From Mycobacterium sp. (lineage in GTDB: Bacteria > Actinomycetota > Actinomycetes > Mycobacteriales > Mycobacteriaceae), in NCBI GenBank assembly GCA_029256565.1, contig JAQSXQ010000094.1, positions 1 through 7,369 on the forward strand: 7,369 nt of DNA, read 5' to 3'. The position numbers were made by a program, and so were the translations under genes. Shown here piece after piece: positions 7,101 through 7,369 of this stretch. The number at the start of each line of letters is the position of its first letter. The first letter of the stretch is position 1. The notes below the pieces were generated by a model. The model did no database searches and was not told where the DNA came from. It was given only the letters and a program-made list of their open reading frames with translations.

Positions 7101-7285
7101 AGGCTGCCGCACCCGCGGCGTCGGCTCCTGCGCCTGCCAAGGCACCCGAGCCGGAGTCGGCACCCGAGCCGGAGTCGGCGCCTGAGCCGAAAGCCGATGA
7201 GTCGCAGCCGGAACCGGCCACACCGTCGGTCCCGGTGAAGGGCCTCGGTCTCGCACCCGGCGTGCGTCGCCCCGGCAAGAAGTAG
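4184..7285 (+). CDS. etfD: EtfD-type membrane iron-sulfur oxidoreductase (Rv0338c-like), ETF:quinone electron transfer
   Basis: This 1033-residue protein starts with a NarI-like membrane domain of about five helices (roughly residues 5-31, 73-99, 112-136, 157-180, 215-233). His residues that could bind b-type haem include H77, H110, H195 and H220. Two 4Fe-4S motifs follow: C298-x2-C301-x2-C304-x3-C308 and C412-x2-C415-x2-C418-x3-C422. Two CCG (HdrB/GlpC-like) domains come next. The second is canonical (C633, C668-C669, C706, C709); the first has C503, C538, C581 and C584 with CN in place of CC. In mycobacteria EtfD is known to reoxidise the electron-transfer flavoprotein EtfBA, which takes electrons from acyl-CoA dehydrogenases in fatty-acid and cholesterol oxidation, presumably reducing menaquinone. 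The C-terminus (about 765-1033) is an Ala/Pro/Glu tail with five Lys/Gly-rich repeats. That makes the protein about 150 residues longer than the M. tuberculosis form as I recall it (about 882). Start GTG 4184 is supported by a strong Shine-Dalgarno sequence and a membrane helix immediately after it. Confidence 0.92.
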   Translation: MDTLTLVTMIIGVIMTLVVAGLAVKRVLWLTKLIRSGQPTLDEGGRKDDLKTRITTQFKEVFAQTRLLRWSIPGIAHFFTMWGFFVLATVYLEAYGVLFYPKFAIPIVGHWEILGFLQDFFAVAVFLGIATFAIIRLRSEPKEYGRDSRFYGSHTGGAWLILFMIFNVVWTYAIFRGAAVATNNLPYGKGAFFSHAMGWLLSPLGEHTNEYVERGALLLHIGVMLVFLLIVLHSKHLHIGLAPINVTFKRLPNGLGPLLPMESGGKYIDFEDPDEDAQFGRGKIEDFTWKAYLDFTTCTECGRCQSQCPAWNTGKPLSPKLVIMNLRDHLFAKAPYILGDQESPLENTPSGGLGEDVKGEKKHDQEKHGEHAHVPESGFERILGSGPEQATRPLVGTLEEGGVIDPDVLWSCTTCGACVEQCPVDIEHIDHIVDMRRYQVMVASEFPAELSGLFKNLETKGNPWGQSARERTAWINEVDFDVPVYGEDVDSFDGFEYLFYVGCAGAFEDRAKKTTKAVAELLAAADVKFLVLGSAESCNGDSARRSGNEFLFQQLAQQNVATIDEVFEGVETVDRKIVVTCPHCFNTIGREYQQLGTNYTVLHHTQLLNRLVRDKKLVPVSPVSQDVTYHDPCYLGRHNKEYEAPRELIGASGAKLTEMPRHADRGLCCGAGGARMWMEEHIGKRVNHERVEEALNTDASKIATGCPFCRVMMTDGVGDRAEAIGKQEVEVLDVAQLLLAALDKDSITLPEKGAAAKWYAERADERNAKAAASAPAEIKASEIEDEPGDVPAAEATPVSKSEVGTSADTAAPAAPAKGGMGLAGGIKKPGAKASAPATAPAETAAPAKGGLGLAGGVKKPGAKKAAPAAATSAPAEAPPEAESTAAPQAAAEPKPPAAKGGLGLAGGIKKPGAKKAAPAPAASAAPAAPAEAPAEAPEAPAAAAPEAPAEPKPAAAKGGLGLAGGIKKPGQKKAAAPAASAPAPAKAPEPESAPEPESAPEPKADESQPEPATPSVPVKGLGLAPGVRRPGKK
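6632..7282 (+). repeat. Five-copy KGGLGLAGGIKKPGAK repeat in the EtfD tail
   Basis: Copies begin at residues 817, 848, 899, 957 and 1019 of the EtfD-type protein (nt 6632, 6725, 6878, 7052, 7238). Consensus is KGG(L/M)GLAGG(I/V)KKPG(A/Q)K. The last copy is divergent (KGLGLAPGVRRPGKK) and ends the protein. Linkers of 15-45 residues between copies are Ala/Pro/Glu-rich. The three middle copies are nearly identical at DNA level, suggesting recent duplication or gene conversion. The basic repeats alternate with acidic, proline-rich spacers. Confidence 0.9.
7148..7189 (+). repeat. 18-bp tandem repeat encoding EPESAP
   Basis: The unit GAGCCGGAGTCGGCACCC (7148-7165) recurs at 7166-7183 with two substitutions, followed by a partial third copy. 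It encodes EPESAP-EPESAP-EP in the acidic linker between the fourth and fifth tail repeats. Confidence 0.8.
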
Positions 7286-7320
7286 TCGCGCAGGCAAATT
7301 CACTGGACCACGATGAGACG

Positions 7321-7369
7321 ATGAGGGACGTGGGTATTCAACAGCTTCCGTGGCACACGGGTAACCAGC
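7321..7369 (+). CDS. aspC: Aminotransferase AspC (Rv0337c-like), N-terminal fragment cut by the window end
   Basis: Only the first 16 codons are visible, reading MRDVGIQQLPWHTGNQ. The QLPWHT motif matches the N-terminus of the mycobacterial PLP-dependent aminotransferase annotated AspC (Rv0337c, which has HQLPWHTASHQ), and the position directly after an EtfD-type gene is the same as in M. tuberculosis. Family members transfer amino groups between an amino acid (alanine or aspartate) and a 2-oxoacid using pyridoxal phosphate in the cytoplasm; the true substrate cannot be judged from this fragment. The gap to the EtfD stop is 35 bp with no terminator-like structure, so the two are probably co-transcribed. 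ATG 7321 has only a weak purine stretch before it (GATGAGACG). An ATG at 7313 is out of frame and closes at once. Confidence 0.75.
   Translation, partial: MRDVGIQQLPWHTGNQ

Noticed and set aside
7286..7320. Terminator between the EtfD and AspC genes
   Set aside because: No stable hairpin or T-run is visible in the 35-bp gap.

Overview
The window is high-GC DNA with strongly GC-biased third codon positions and Ala/Pro/Thr-rich proteins. It looks like a mycobacterium, most likely Mycolicibacterium or a relative. The best evidence is gene order: a LuxR-type regulator resembling Rv0339c (IniR), a membrane Fe-S oxidoreductase resembling Rv0338c (EtfD), and the first codons of an aminotransferase resembling Rv0337c (AspC). 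This is the M. tuberculosis order, with all three genes here on the + strand. The taxon comes from recognising these proteins, not from a database search.

Region 1 (1-1424) holds the 3' part of an Hsp70/DnaK-like gene. As sequenced it is split between two reading frames. The frame open from base 2 encodes the C-terminal half of the nucleotide-binding domain. A +1 frame change at about 545-600 leads into a second frame encoding an Ala-rich linker, an acidic segment, one membrane helix and a long Thr/Pro-rich tail predicted to lie outside the membrane. Region 2 (1421-3937) is an 838-residue STAND/LAL-type LuxR regulator. Its ATG overlaps the preceding stop codon (ATGA), so the two genes are probably translationally coupled and may form one sensory unit.

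Region 3 (3938-4183) is the only long non-coding stretch and is visibly AT-richer than its surroundings. It contains an 18-bp near-palindrome just after the regulator, an imperfect IdeR-box-like element, several TAnnnT -10 candidates, direct and inverted repeats, and a good Shine-Dalgarno sequence.

Region 4 (4184-7285) encodes a 1033-residue EtfD-type protein: a five-helix NarI-like membrane domain, two 4Fe-4S ferredoxin motifs, and two CCG domains. It is expected to pass electrons from the electron-transfer flavoprotein EtfBA (fatty-acid and sterol beta-oxidation) to the respiratory quinone pool. Its C-terminal tail carries five lysine/glycine-rich repeats. Region 5 (7321-7369) is the start of the aminotransferase gene, 35 bp downstream and probably in the same transcript.

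The most unusual items are the membrane-anchored Hsp70 with a mucin-like tail coupled to a STAND regulator, and the repeat-bearing tail of the EtfD protein. The many long open frames on the minus strand are shadows caused by GC bias.
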